Positions 34,401 through 46,700 of a DNA stretch of 64,000 nt are shown here, in pieces. Every line of letters starts with the position of its first letter. Position 1 is the first letter of the stretch. Made by a program: the position numbers and the translations under genes. Source of the DNA: Mactra quadrangularis (Eukaryota > Mollusca > Bivalvia > Venerida > Mactridae); the NCBI GenBank assembly GCA_025267735.1, contig CM046296.1, positions 20,486,464 to 20,550,463 on the forward strand. The letters are read 5' to 3'. Below the pieces are notes generated by a model. That model ran no database searches and had not been told where the DNA came from. It saw nothing but the letters and a program-made list of their open reading frames with translations.

Positions 34401-35900
34401 ACGTATAGTTGATTTTCAGATTAACTTAATTTTAAACAAAAGTTAATCCAAAAGCTTAATAAAAGTATTAAAAGTATTATGAACGGTACGTTGGTAATTT
34501 TCATGGAGAGTTTCAATGAATGTTTATATAACATAAAATATTCTTTATTAGGCATCAAATTTACAATTTATAGCAAACAATAATGTATAGGGCTGTGGAC
34601 CGTTGAGCAAGTGGCGATCCGATCCGAACCACGATTCATGTGTAGCGATTCACGAATCGAACCACGATTCACGAGTTAATGAAGAAGCATTAAGGGATTC
34701 ATGTAATAACAAAATTAAGTGAAGAATTACAGAAGCTTTTACAAAATGGAAAACCATGTACTCCAAACATTTCTATTACCAGGCATTTTATGGAAATTTT
34801 CAGTGATAACATTTTTGTTTAAATGTGTATCAATCGAAATTTTGAATTAAATTAAAATTTCATTAGTAGTGCGGCTCGTTTTCAGTGGTTATCAAGCTGA
34901 AAATGTTCTTTTATTATTTCCAAAAATAGATCGCGATCCGACGATTTAGAACGTGACGAATATTCGTACTCGATTTTCTGGTCGGGATCGCGAATATTCG
35001 AGTACTCGGATATTCGCAGCAGCCCTAATTATGTACAAAAAACATGCAATGATATGATACTAAATGGTACCAGACGTGTATTTTACTATACAAAACTAAA
35101 ATCTTGAACAGTCTAGTTTATTCGAAACTGCAGATTTTGATCATAAATACTTGTTAGACAGAAATGTCATTTTGCAGTGGATTTTTATTATATTGTCCAT
35201 GATATTGTTATAATGAAATGAATCGAGCTTAGTAAAAAAGAAATGTAGTTATTGTGGTATTACATGGTAATTGCAAAACTGAGCCATCGGTGTTCCCTGC
35301 CCTCTAGAAAGAAAGTGACGGTAGCAATGTAAATATCACTGTGCCTGCTTTTACTATGGTTTACTATATGAACCTATCAAGCTAAATGGTGGCAGTGAGT
35401 AGTGCGAGTGGCCGCCACAATTACAATAAGCATTTGTCCTTTAAGCACTATAAAAACCAAACTACTTCATATAACTAAATAATGTAAATTCATAAATTAT
35501 TCAACCAAAGCTTTTACATAGGCTTACATGCGATTGCTAGTTTATAACACTTTATTATATAGCTCGATTGTGAAGCAGGTTCGTACAACCAAGGCAAATC
35601 ACTCTCAAGCTTGCTTCTTTGTCCTCAGTACTAAGGAATCGTATATAATTTGTACATTTCAGAGTTGTTCCAGCCAGACCTCCTATAGCGTTACATTCAG
35701 ACTGGAAGGCTCCGCCGGCAGAATGGGACGATAGAGACCAGTATATTTATGGTGCAAAACCTATTTTCTATAAGAATATAAAGTACACAGAGCATAAAGA
35801 TTTTGTAGTTAATCCGGAATGGTTATCCGAATTTATGACAGTTTCAACGTATTCTCAAGCTTACCGCACATGCGCACTGAGATACGGATGGTGTGCTTAG
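31419..35900 (+). CDS. Unrecognised basic protein, four coding exons, 206 residues
   Basis: Four coding exons join in frame with GT-AG borders: 31419-31476, 32290-32397, 33215-33431 and 35663-35900 (621 bases with stop). An in-frame TAA at 31395-31397 within the first exon fixes the ATG at 31419. An acceptor at 31392-31393 shows an upstream 5'-UTR exon. The protein begins MSARVQALVPGCLTHRERAG, has a Ser/Leu-rich second exon (SLTLPPLQRSVTDLG), and a Lys-rich third exon (KRPKSPTPNF, KKTPRKDLTMW). The last exon is aromatic-rich (HSDWKAPPAEWDDRDQYIYG) and ends in a Cys/Trp tail. There is no signal peptide or membrane span. Short, basic, aromatic-spotted proteins of this kind include cilium and sperm microtubule-inner proteins, but that is only a resemblance in style. 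I cannot name the family. Confidence 0.75.
32607..32745. repeat. Near-perfect long hairpin, 61-bp arms
   Basis: The arms at 32607-32667 and 32685-32745 are inverted copies with about two mismatches, separated by a 17-base loop (CTCGAGCTACGCTCTCA). Outer bases read GTTACACAGTCAGTTACTG. It lies in the second coding intron of the four-exon gene. Such a structure would form a long double-stranded RNA if transcribed. A short fold-back transposon is the simplest explanation; no target duplication was seen. Confidence 0.9.
34588..35027. mobile_element. hAT-like non-autonomous element, 440 bp
   Basis: The ends are TAGGGCTGTGGA (left) and, inverted, TAGGGCTGCTGC (right). Flanking 8-mers ATAATGTA (34580-34587) and ATTATGTA (35028-35035) match at 7 of 8 positions, as expected for a slightly aged hAT target duplication. 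The interior is rich in GATTC and CGAATATTCG-type palindromes and has no transposase frame. It lies in the third coding intron of the four-exon gene. Confidence 0.72.
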
Positions 35901-37402
35901 ATTATATATTCAAGATGGCGGCAATTCGTCTTTTCATTTATATGTACTCCTTAAAATAGTTTTAAGATATTCGAAATATTCTGAATTCATGTTTTTAAAG
36001 TTAAGGAATAAGGAAGAAAGTAAAATCAGTGCATGTCTTTGCAATCTTCTATATATAATGATTCGGATATCCTAGCTGTTTTATGAAACATATTATCTAA
36101 GAATTATCTAAGAGCGTTCCTCTGGAGATGTTTTCAGGATCCAACCTCGAGTAATTCTATCACTAATCATGACTGAAAAATGTTTTTTAAATCAAACCAT
36201 TGACTACTGGTTATTGTTGCTGTACATCAATGTTTTATTATTAACAACAACGTCCATAAAATAAGCTCAACCAATAGCAAGTCTTGCAACATCTCCTTGT
36301 TCTCATACGTTGCAATGTTGACAGTTTTTCTTGCAATCTTTATTACTATGCTGCCTTCAACATCAAAGTCATTCTTGAAGTGTTTATGTCTCAATTATAG
36401 TATATATTGTCTAGATTACCTAATCGTCCACTTTGAATAGCTTGTGTGTCATTAAGGGTGTTGTCTTAGGTTTGAATACCAGCGCTACCAAGTCAGAGAA
36501 ATCATAGTTAGGTGAAATGTATGACTGACTGTTGAAAAAAAAGGCACCAAGCAAACACAAGAACACAACTATTTTCAGTATGTTCAGGTACATTTATCGA
36601 TGTATGTGAGTTATAAATAGCATAAAGACGAGAAAATGTTTTGAATATATTTTGATTTTGTTTTATAAATTTTATTTATTTTAAACGCATACAAAATTAT
36701 AATAAACAACGGCTGCCAGCATGACCCCGATCCATTTAGACGCTACATAAATAATAGAGCTCTTGGTGGATCAGGACCGTTCCGACAGCTTTTAATTATT
36801 CACATATGCTTGAAATTTGCTCAACCAAATCATGTGTAATGTTTTAAGTTTAGACGTTCACTATATCAGTATTATTTTATACTAGAGTTACTTTCTCTTG
36901 TTGAATTTTGTTAATCTAAGGTAGACACAGTTTTATGTTGTTCTACTTTTTTATTGTTTGTTGTTTTTACCTTTTTTATATAGAACAAATAAAAAATCTG
37001 TAGTATGGTGTTTATTTGTTTTCAATTTTGACATAAACAGTCGTATTTCATAATTTAATTCACAACCTCACTATCAATGTGGACATGACACATAACCAAA
37101 ATGATTCCTCTAGAATTGTTTTAATTCTCGCTCTCAGCAAGACACTGAATTATAGAATGTTATTTTGGGCGACTGAATATACTGGATGGCTGATATTAGC
37201 GTAAGAGTTGTTCAAACAAAGCTGCACAATATCGCTAGTGTAATTGAATGCCGTACATAGCACTTATTTCAATGTTGACACGCTCTAACAGCAGCTCATT
37301 AACTGCATAAAAGGTAAACATACATAGAAAACACAAACATGTTGCACAATTTAATAATCTTGTTTTGCAACCTAATTATGTTTGTTGATCACGGTTAAAG
37401 AC
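35901..37402. other. Convergent 3' region between the four-exon gene and the lectin gene
   Basis: This should hold the 3' UTRs of both genes, which point towards each other. A minus-strand AATAAA at 37016-37011 is a candidate poly(A) signal for the lectin gene. AATAAA-like sites near 36700 could serve the plus-strand gene. No other gene is visible. Confidence 0.45.
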
Positions 37403-40400
37403 CTAACCTACTTCTTCGTTCTTGCAATATTGAAACACATTTAAAAAATCAATTAGTACGAAAATTAAACAAACGAGAACGATCACTGCGATGCCACAAA
37501 ATCCAACCATTTTAGATGAAATTCTTCCGTCGCTTAAACACACTAACTTCATACTAGATTTAAACGTCTCAGATTTGTTAACAGTCATATCTTTAATAAG
37601 GTTGATAAATTCTCGCATATGTAGACTACCGTCCTGATTTACGTTAGAACTACGTTCACATATACTGTAATATTTGTTTTCACATTTTGACACAGAAATA
37701 GATATATTCTGTCTATCGTATAACAGACAAATCGAACCAGAATCCAAACCTGTAAATATAAATAGTTCTCGATATTAGGTTCCAATGTGGTTTTTTGCAC
37801 TTTTATGGGACATTTGGGGGTATGTAAATGGTGATAATGATAAAAATGTAATTAGGGGAAAACAACTTGTTTAAATACTTTTGAAAACAACCACTACTTA
37901 AAGGCAGTTTTTATATTTACCAAAGAATAGTTCTGGGGGTTTTTGTGTATGAAAATTTCAACATTTTAAGCAATAGGAACTTCTTCAATAAAATCATCGA
38001 AATTAATCATCAGCAATACAAACAAAACATTTTAAGAACATTGGAAATTTACTACACAAATAGGGGGAATAATTACTTTTTTGGGAAGAGTAAAAGGGGC
38101 CAACATTTGGCATAAAATAATCATGAATTAAAAACAATGTATGTTGCCACAGAATTAGCTGTCATATCAAACATTTCTGACTCGAATTAATATGATTAAC
38201 ATCACGAAACTAAATTAAACATCAAAAGTTTAAAACTACTCAAAATAGTTATGTTAATTGCTGAGCGATTTCAATCTGACGGGACTATTTTAATAGTCGA
38301 TGTTTATCTTGTCTTACTAATGAACATTTATAATTAATGTATTACTATTCAAACCTAACTTTCTGAACTTCTTATGGGTTGACGAAACTACATGTATAAA
38401 ACATTAATAAGTGACATGATTAACCAAACCTGCTCCCGATGATCAACTTCAGTCTATGACATTAGAAAATTAAAGTTGTTGCCCAAACAGGTCATCTTAG
38501 TAACAAGCACTATATATCTTGTTCGAGGATTGTTGGTTGCCCAAAGGAAATGTTTGGTAGCCCGAACTAAAAAATATTTGTCCTGGGCAACCGGACATCC
38601 AATAATTCCGTAGACTTCGACTTGATAAATCTTAGTATGAATATAATGGTCTTACCTGTTCTATCATCAATCCAAAACGAGTCGTTTTTTAAATCCAAAG
38701 CTTGAATTGTGTAAAAGTATTTATCAATTGATCCAAGGGTTATCAATGTTGCATTATATTTTTGTTTGCACATAGTAACAGCGTCTTTATGTGTACACTT
38801 TTCATAGTTTATAAAATAGCCACCCGAATCCGTTTTAGAAGTATTTTCTGAAAAGTAATGAAATTGATAAAAAGTTACATGTACTCGTTACCCTGATCCC
38901 AAATAGGTCTGATAGTTTATTGATAAACTACCACTTGTTATCTTGTCTACGAAATTAGTGGGTGTCCGGTTGCCCAGGACAAAAGCTTTTTAGTTCGGGC
39001 AACCAAAAATTTCTTTTGGGCAACAAAAAATCCTCAAACAAGATATATATTATACGTGTATAGTGCTTGCGACTAAAATGACCTGCTCGGGCAAAAGACC
39101 TTTCCTTTCCTAATTTCGTAGACTGGTTAACTGATATACTACCATATGTAACACCAATTCTAATTAGATATGATAGTTAATTGATTGACTACCACTTGTG
39201 GTCCAAACCATAAATATCTAATAGCTAATTGACAAAAAAAACACGTATAGGCCTAACCCCAAATCCCAAAAAGATCTAATGCATTTACTTCATTTCCATG
39301 CATGTATTGATGTAATAACTATAATGCAATTTCTATCTTTTTATGAAATCGGCAACAATTTCTGTAGTCTTTCTTAATTCATTTTCCTAAATGTTGACAT
39401 ATTTAGAAAAAAAATGAAACTTACTTAGGTAATAAAGATATTACGAACCTGATGTCACTTTAACAACACTTCTTGTAGTCGTCATTGAAAATGTGGATGA
39501 CGTTGTTGATGACGTCATAGTAAAAGTAGCTGAAGATGATACCAAATACGGTTTTATTAACGACGCATTGGTGATAGACAATAGTGGATTTCTAGTTGTA
39601 GTTGCTCTAGAAGTTGTTGGGGTGGTTTTTAATGTTGTTGTCGCTGGCAAAGTTGTTGTTTTGGTTGTTGTCGTTGTTGACGATGTTGTTGTTGTTAGCA
39701 AAATAGTTGTTGATGTACTTGCTGGCAAAGTAGTTGTTGATGTACTGACTGGCAAAGTAGTTGTTGATGTACTGACTGGCAAAGTAGTTGTTGATGTACT
39801 GACTGGCAAAGTAGTTGTTGATGTACTGTCTGCCAAAGTAGTTGTTGATGTACTGACTGGCAAAGTAGTTGTTGATGTACTGACTGGCAAAGTAGTTGTT
39901 GATGTACTGACTGGCAAAGTAGTTGTTGATGTACTGTCTGGCAAAGTTGTTGTTGTTGTACTGACTGGCAAAGTAGTTGTTGATGTACTGACTGGCAAAG
40001 TAGTTGTTGATGTACTGACTGGCAAAGTAGTTGTTGATGTACTGTCTGGCAAAGTAGTTGTTGATGTACTGACTGGCAAAGTAGTTGTTGATGTACTGAC
40101 TGCCAAAGTAGTTGTTGATGTACTGACTGGCAAAGTAGTTGTTGATGTACTGACTGGCAAAGTAGTTGTTGATGTACTGTCTGGCAAAGTAGTTGTTGTT
40201 GTACTGTCTGGCAAAGTAGTTGTTGATGTACTGACTGGCAAAGTAGTTGTTGATGTACTGTCTGGCAAAGTAGTTGTTGATGTACTGACTGGCAAAGTAG
40301 TTGTTGATGTACTGTCTGGCAAAGTAGTTGTTGTTGTACTGTCTGGCAAAGTTGTTGTTGTTGTACTTTCTGGTAAAGTTGTTGTTGATGTTCTGTCTGG

Positions 40401-41497
40401 CAAAGTAGTTGATGTACTTTCTGGCAAAGTAGTTGTTGATGTACTTTCTGGCAAAGTTGTTGTTGATATTTGTGTTGTTGTTGTTGTTTCATAAACAGGT
40501 TGTACAAGCAGAGAAACATTTTTATTAGACAGACAGACAGGTAATGCCTCACCCTGACAATTAGATTTTGTTATATTTACATTTAACCTGTTATTTATAT
40601 AAGACTTCTTTAATAACACACAAACGTCATCCCTGGAAGCATAGTCTGAAACATAAAATCGGTGACAATAAAAGTTTGGAAAATTGTACAAAGATAATTG
40701 TCAGACTTGTACCATATCAGAGGTATACCAAATTATCCCGAATATATATACATGTAAAGTATACTACTCCCAAGGTGGTAGTTTTTTAACATATATCAAT
40801 GAGTGGCCAGTTTATTCGCTGTTCATGTATCAAGCAAGTTCAAGTGTTTATACCTGCATGAGTAGCGAAGGGTTTCTTCTTTTCTATATGACACAAACAT
40901 TCATTTAATTCGTTAATTGACCATGTTGATGGTTCGGGGCCATATCGGCAGTCTTTTGTTATATACATACTGGTTTGCTGACATGGTCACTTTGCATTAA
41001 GGGTCCTGATCCAACATTTGATAAGCAGTAGGAACTTTTATTTAGCATTCGTTCATTTCATATTTATATCCAACCGTGTAAATTATACTGCAGATACATT
41101 CTTTAACAAATTTTGTCTATACTATCCTGACATGGCCATAGAATGTGAGGCAAATAATTTTGATATTTTCTGGATAATAAAGCGGCATGATTCGTCAGTT
41201 ACAGCTTTGTACACTTTGAATATTTATAAATTGTAAAAAACCCGACCACATACTTATCCAGTACGAGTTGTTATCAAGAATGCCGATGCAACTTTCTTGT
41301 ATATATTCAGCATCATCAACACTAGCTAGATAGGATGACTTATCTAGACTTTTACATAAACTTATAGATTCGTTTAATGGTAGTTCTTTATTACTGGTAA
41401 ACACTGAACCCTTCCGACTACATTGGTGCCAGATCCCGTGTAGTTTGTACGTTTTCCATAGCAACACTGTAATTAAGAAAGATCCAAAGATGATCAT
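37403..41497 (-). CDS. Membrane-anchored mucin-like protein with two C-type-lectin-like domains
   Basis: Four minus-strand exons join in frame: 41497-41254, 40645-39449, 38847-38656 and 37749-37403 (1980 bases, 659 residues), all with GT-AG borders. Residues 1-20 are a signal peptide. Residues about 26-125 form a first C-type-lectin-like domain split across exons 1 and 2 (SLCKSL, SYLASVDDAEYI, then NCQGEALPVC). Residues about 135-480 are a Thr/Ser/Pro stalk made of about 28 nine-residue repeats of the type STSTTTLPV, a natural site for dense O-glycosylation. Exons 3 and 4 encode a second lectin-like domain (CTHKDAVTMC, FWIDDRTG, YYSICE). A membrane span near residues 627-648 and a short tail end it. 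No EPN or QPD sugar-binding motif is visible, so carbohydrate binding is uncertain. It is probably a cell-surface recognition or adhesion protein; no exact ortholog is recognised. Confidence 0.85.
38452..38615 (-). mobile_element. MITE-like element, inverted copy 1 (flanks lectin exon 3)
   Basis: This 164-bp copy is inverted relative to the one at 38945-39123. Its ends GTCTATGACATTAG and CCGTAGAC are decayed versions of the 14-bp inverted ends seen there. Shared internal stretches include TTGCCCAAA, GTTGCCC and GTCCTGGGCAACCGGACA. It lies in the intron downstream of lectin exon 3. Confidence 0.75.
38945..39123 (+). mobile_element. MITE-like element, copy 2 with perfect 14-bp inverted ends
   Basis: The ends GTCTACGAAATTAG and CTAATTTCGTAGAC are perfect inverted copies bounding 179 bp without coding capacity. 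It lies in the intron upstream of lectin exon 3 and is inverted relative to copy 1, so the two could pair across the exon in RNA. Confidence 0.78.
39716..40480 (-). repeat. 27-bp coding minisatellite of the lectin mucin stalk
   Basis: About 28 copies of a 27-bp unit lie inside lectin exon 2 and encode a nine-residue Thr/Ser/Leu/Pro repeat. The unit length is a multiple of three, so copy-number change keeps the frame. Units vary mainly at one codon (Val or Asp, seen as CTGACTGG or CTGTCTGG on the plus strand), in mixed order. Shadow frames on both strands stay open for the same reason. The mucin frame is chosen because it continues into flanking lectin domains and correct splice sites. Confidence 0.9.
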
Positions 41498-43708
41498 TTT
41501 TAAAAAGAGATATAGAATCTTTCTATAATCAATAAAAAAGGATTTTGTTCAAACTGCTCGGCGTCAAATATCTTACGATAATATATTACATAACAAGATA
41601 GAATGATTTACGACTAAAATAATTCGCAAGATTTTTGATAATATGAACCTCTAGATATAGAAATTCTGCTGTTTTCTGTAATTGTTTCAATGACTTTCAT
41701 GAAATAATGTAATTTTCCTTGATATAAGTAAAATAAATATATTGTGAAAGTAATGTACAAAAACTTTGACTTTGTGTCGGAATGCTTACACAGATGGTCA
41801 CATACTAGTGCGTGAGTGACAAACATGGACAGTTAATAATAAATTGTTTTGATATTTGAACTAGTTTTACTGAGTATATAGTATAAGAGCGCGGCACTCC
41901 TGTCAGTATGGTTTAGTGCATTTAATATATAATTATGCACCATATATTTTCTTACATAATAAATGTACAATGTTCTCATAAAATTCTTTATTTATGAAAT
42001 AAGCCTATTCGGAATAAGCCTTCCAGAGCTCACCAAGTTTTTTACAGGCTTGGAAAAGTCAAGAAAATGTATTTTTTATGGAAAACTCACAAAGTATTTA
42101 TTCTATTAGGTTAATCCTGGAAATTCAAGTAAACATGATAAAATCGAAATGAAGAAACGAAAATTATCCTCGATAGTGTACGAAATGGATTGAAAACTCA
42201 CCACAAACAAAGAAGTAAAACTTTGCACGAGTCATCTTTTATGTCATTCACTAAAATCGAAATAAAATATTTCCATTTTGGTCGTCCAAGTAGCCATGAT
42301 GTCTAGTTAAAACAAAATCCATGAAATTGTTCTGTAGATATTTATGAACATATGTCAATGTTCTTACTCAAACATAAATGCATAAATGTTCCAAGTAAAA
42401 TGTGTTTGCTTTATCATATTAAATCCACTGACCCGGAGTTAATTCCATTTCAGTATGAATCGGCATTACATAAATTCATGAGATAAGAATTTCGTTTAAA
42501 ATCAATATCAAAAAAAGATAAAAGCCATATTTCCTGAACAGTATTTACTGGAAAGTAGTGAAACTAATCTAATACTTCATTTCTAACAATATTTATAAAA
42601 ATTGGATTATTAGTTTATGCAAGATCAAACAAATTTAAATCCAGAACAATCGAAAACTATCTAATTAAGTGTAACATACCCCTGTTGTTGGTGGCCCATA
42701 GATTGGACCGACGATATGATTACATTGTATATATTAACCAACCATTTTTAAACAGTGTCGGATTTCATTCTGGTACGATTTGCACTATAGTTTATTCAAT
42801 GAATACACAGAAAATGACTTCGCGAAAAATATGGACCTTAGTTCATTCGTTATAGAATCACTTCACGTATACATGTATACATGTCGTTTGCCATTAATTT
42901 GACCTTTGTCATACTTGTATATTACAAAATAAAACTACGTGTAATTTAATGATGCAACTGGTTTAAAATCAATAGTAAGAAAGGCCTACTGACGGAATCA
43001 CTGGGCATTTTGTAAATTTATTATATATGTTGTGAACACTATTCACGAATATTTTGAATTGATAGACCAGAGATATAAAGATCTATTGTCCCTGAAAAAG
43101 ACCGATTTTAAAGTAATGCCTGTATTATGAATGTTTCCTGCTCTTGATTTACGATTACTTTATCGCAAAAGTATTTGTGAAAAGTGCCCCAGTACTTAGT
43201 CTAAAGATCGATACATTATGCTCATGCAATTTTAAATTTGGTGTTATTGTTACTTGCTTACCTATGGATTACCTAGGTCAGTCAAATAACAATCGATCTA
43301 TAGGCCTACTTGTGTTTCGAATTGATGAAAATGAAATTGTTCTTCTCACTATTTAGATGCGCTGTTTTGACTTATTTTTTTATATGCGGTAAATTTATGA
43401 CGTTAATTTTTAATATTCAAAGTTATTTTTAAGCACATATGTGTCAATATTTTCTTGGTCTGTCGTTTCCCAAGGACCGGTCCTTGCGTTTTCCCACTAA
43501 CCGATCTTTGTGCTAATAAACACTTCGATTTAACATGTATTTTTTATATTTTATTTTTAATCTAACTTGTAATATAGCGTTTGGCTTTTAATTTACAGTC
43601 CCCGACCTCCCTGTTATAATCAGTATTGAAACACATGTAGAAGTAGATTTGTTTCATATGCGTTGGGTTCATTAAAGGCTCGTTTCGCTTCTTTCATTCA
43701 AGCGTCCA
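41498..43708. other. Divergent intergenic region between the lectin and TICRR genes
   Basis: The two flanking genes point away from each other, so both promoters should lie here. No exon, repeat or clear core-promoter motif could be assigned. An in-frame stop at 43673-43675 precedes the TICRR start. Confidence 0.45.
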
Positions 43709-46700
43709 ATGATTCAGATTTCCGGGAATTTTGAAAACGAAATTTGTGAAAATGTTTTTGTTGTAAAAATGTTGATTCAAGTTGTTTTTCTGATCGATTC
43801 AGACGTTGACAAGTGTTTTAGTGATTCGCCTGTACTTTTATCAAACGCGGTGTGTCGATCATGTTTCCGTTTGTTGCACCATTTCTCCTCAGAGCATGAA
43901 AAACGTGGGACCATCGGAAAGTCGAGATTTTCTACACCATCTGTCAAATGGGGCTACAAGTTTTTTAAAAGAAATCTTGGCCAGAGTAAAATAGAATCAC
44001 ATAAGCTATATGACTTTAAACTTAAATATTTTGAAGAATTTGAGAATGATGTTCATCGGAGGTTTGAATTAAGTGCTTCAAACCGTAACACTTCTAGTGA
44101 GTCAAAATCAAAACAAGTCAAATCAGTTGATTCACTCAGTAGAACTTTAACTGAATTATTAGCTGATTTTCAATGGGAAAATCCAGATCTTATGTCTCCT
44201 ATTAAAGGAAAGAGAAATACCAAAACTGATAACATTAGAACAAATCATGTTTTCCTTTTCTCAAAATGTCCAAAGAATGCTAGTGAGCTTAAAGAATTCA
44301 CCGGAAAGCAAGTGCCAGATGCGGATGTTTTCTTGCATTCTGTGTTTCCTAATACACTGTATCATCAGTTCTGCCAAGTTGCTAGATTGTCAATGCATTG
44401 GATTGATACTGAGCATGTTTCATTCATGGTAAGTTGACCATATAGTCATATACAGACAAGTACACTTTAAATTGACTAATTTTAATTTACGTGTCAATTG
44501 GTAATAAAGTAGGCAGTGGTAAGAGTTACTGAGTCGTAACCTAGCCTCGGAAACAAGGGTTAAGGAAGTTCCATATTTGTTGACAGACCAACCTAGCTAG
44601 GCTGCTGTTACGGAAGTTAGATGGATCAACTTTCAAACATTCAAAACCTTGTCAATTCTTGAAATTGTACCAAAGACAGATCTATACATTTACTAAGCAC
44701 CACAACTTAAAAATGTTGTTACTTAATGTATGATATGCCACTTTGGATATTCATTATAAACTACCGGGATGTTTATGGCCAAATAACCAATGAAAAAGTT
44801 AGTTTTACATTTTTCAAAATTGATTTATATAAAGCCTAAATATTTATAGATTGATATATTGGATACAAAATCAGCATTAAGACATCTTAGAGCTAGACAA
44901 CTTTACATATTAACTTGCCCTTATGAATCTTACACGTCAGGGCAATCAGCTCAAAGCCTAAGGATGATACTACACAAATGCTCAGTTAGATAATAGAAAA
45001 TAAAAAATTTGTTAATCTATGGATACATTTTTTTACAGTGCAATACAGATGCTCAATCAGTCCTGCTTGTTGAAAAGGCTATACATAAAACTGGTGGAAA
45101 ATTGACTGATCTTAATGCTTTAGTAAAACATGGAAGTCAGCATTATAGTGATATTAACAAGTTGTATGTGGATGATATAACAGAACTTGAAGTGGCTTCA
45201 TTAACTTGTAAAGATAGTGCTAACACGCCAAATTTGATACCCCAGTCATCATTTCTAAATTCACTTTTATCAAGGCCAACTAATACTGCCAAGAAGATTA
45301 CAAAACATGCTCAGGATGAAGTTACCATGAAAATAGGTTGGTATGATACTCATTTAACCATTTTTGTACTTGATTATTACCAGACTTTTCTAAGAATCTT
45401 TAAAATGATTGCTTTAAAGATAACCCACCTTTGTGAGTATTATATAGATACATGAAGACTACATAGTAGTGCTCATGAGCACCACTGATAATTATTTTGG
45501 CATAAGACTCATGCATGAAGTCATGTGATGTGATACTATCCAGTATTGTTAATCAATGCCTGGTGCTTTCAACTTAACAAGAAAGTAGTTGCCTTTGTGT
45601 CTATTCCCAAGTTAAAGGATATTTCCAATACTTGATAATGTTTGAATTATTTATTACCACATTAGAAATGTTGTTAAGACTTGCTTATTTGACTATTTTT
45701 TTTATTGCTAAAATTATACTTACTTCATATTGTTTGGTAAGACATATGATATTTACTATGATTGCCAATCTAACAAGTACTAATCATGTTTTGTTTGATT
45801 TTTGTATTCAGGTAACTTACATTATACAGTGTTTCTAGAGCCTGCTGAGAAAGAAAGAAGACAACTAAATAAAAAGTGAGTCTTTCTAACCCTTAAGGGT
45901 TATATCTTTTCAAAGTTTAAAGTGTGGTTTTAAGTCTACTTCCATATACAAGTTCAGCCGACTTTACAATTTTGTACCTTGACCTGTGATCATTGAAATC
46001 ACCTTCAGGCAGGACTGGTGATCCTTCACAGTACCCATTTACACCTGGGTGGAGGGGAACAAATGTAGGTAAATTTCTTGCTGGCAGGAGATAAGCAGTG
46101 TCCCTAGTGGGGCTTGAACCCAGGACCTTTCGATACCTAACCACATGTTCTTGGATTAAGTTCAGTATAAATAATCTGAAATAGTTCTTTCATGTGGTAC
46201 TTTAATCATGCAAATATAAGTATTATTGTATTAGGCATATTTATCTCTATAGAATTTCAAGTAAATTATATTTAACATATTATGCTATATTTTTTAATTC
46301 AGGACAGAAAACAAATCAACTGGGACAAGAAATATTGGGAATAGTTATACAAAGTTGAACTGTTTACAAAGTTACAGTGTACTCAATCACTCCAATGTTG
46401 TATCACTTCATCTTCACATTCAACTATGTTATATTTGTTCAGAACCAGTCAATTGTGTACAGAAAAAGAAACAGGGAGAAGACAGACATGACAGTTTTAC
46501 CAAACTGTTGTCTAACTTGGCTTCAAATGATCTTGATATTGTAAGTAATTTTAAAAAGAATAGATGAGTAAGCACAAAACTAGTCAAACTATGCGCAAAT
46601 TAGACAAAGAAGGATGTAAACTAGCTTTTCACTGACCCATAGAAATAGAGAATTTACTGAATTAACTGAAGTCTGAATGATATTTTGTATATTATTATTA

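Noticed and set aside
39493..40494. 333-codon plus-strand frame (Val/Asp/Leu repeats) and the 285-codon minus-strand Gln/Leu/His frame
   Set aside because: Both are shadows of the 27-bp lectin stalk repeat. Only the mucin frame joins flanking lectin domains through correct splice sites.
43769..43771. Second ATG as the only TICRR start
   Set aside because: It aligns better with the vertebrate N-terminus, but the upstream ATG at 43709 is in frame and cannot be excluded, so the longer form is annotated with this noted.
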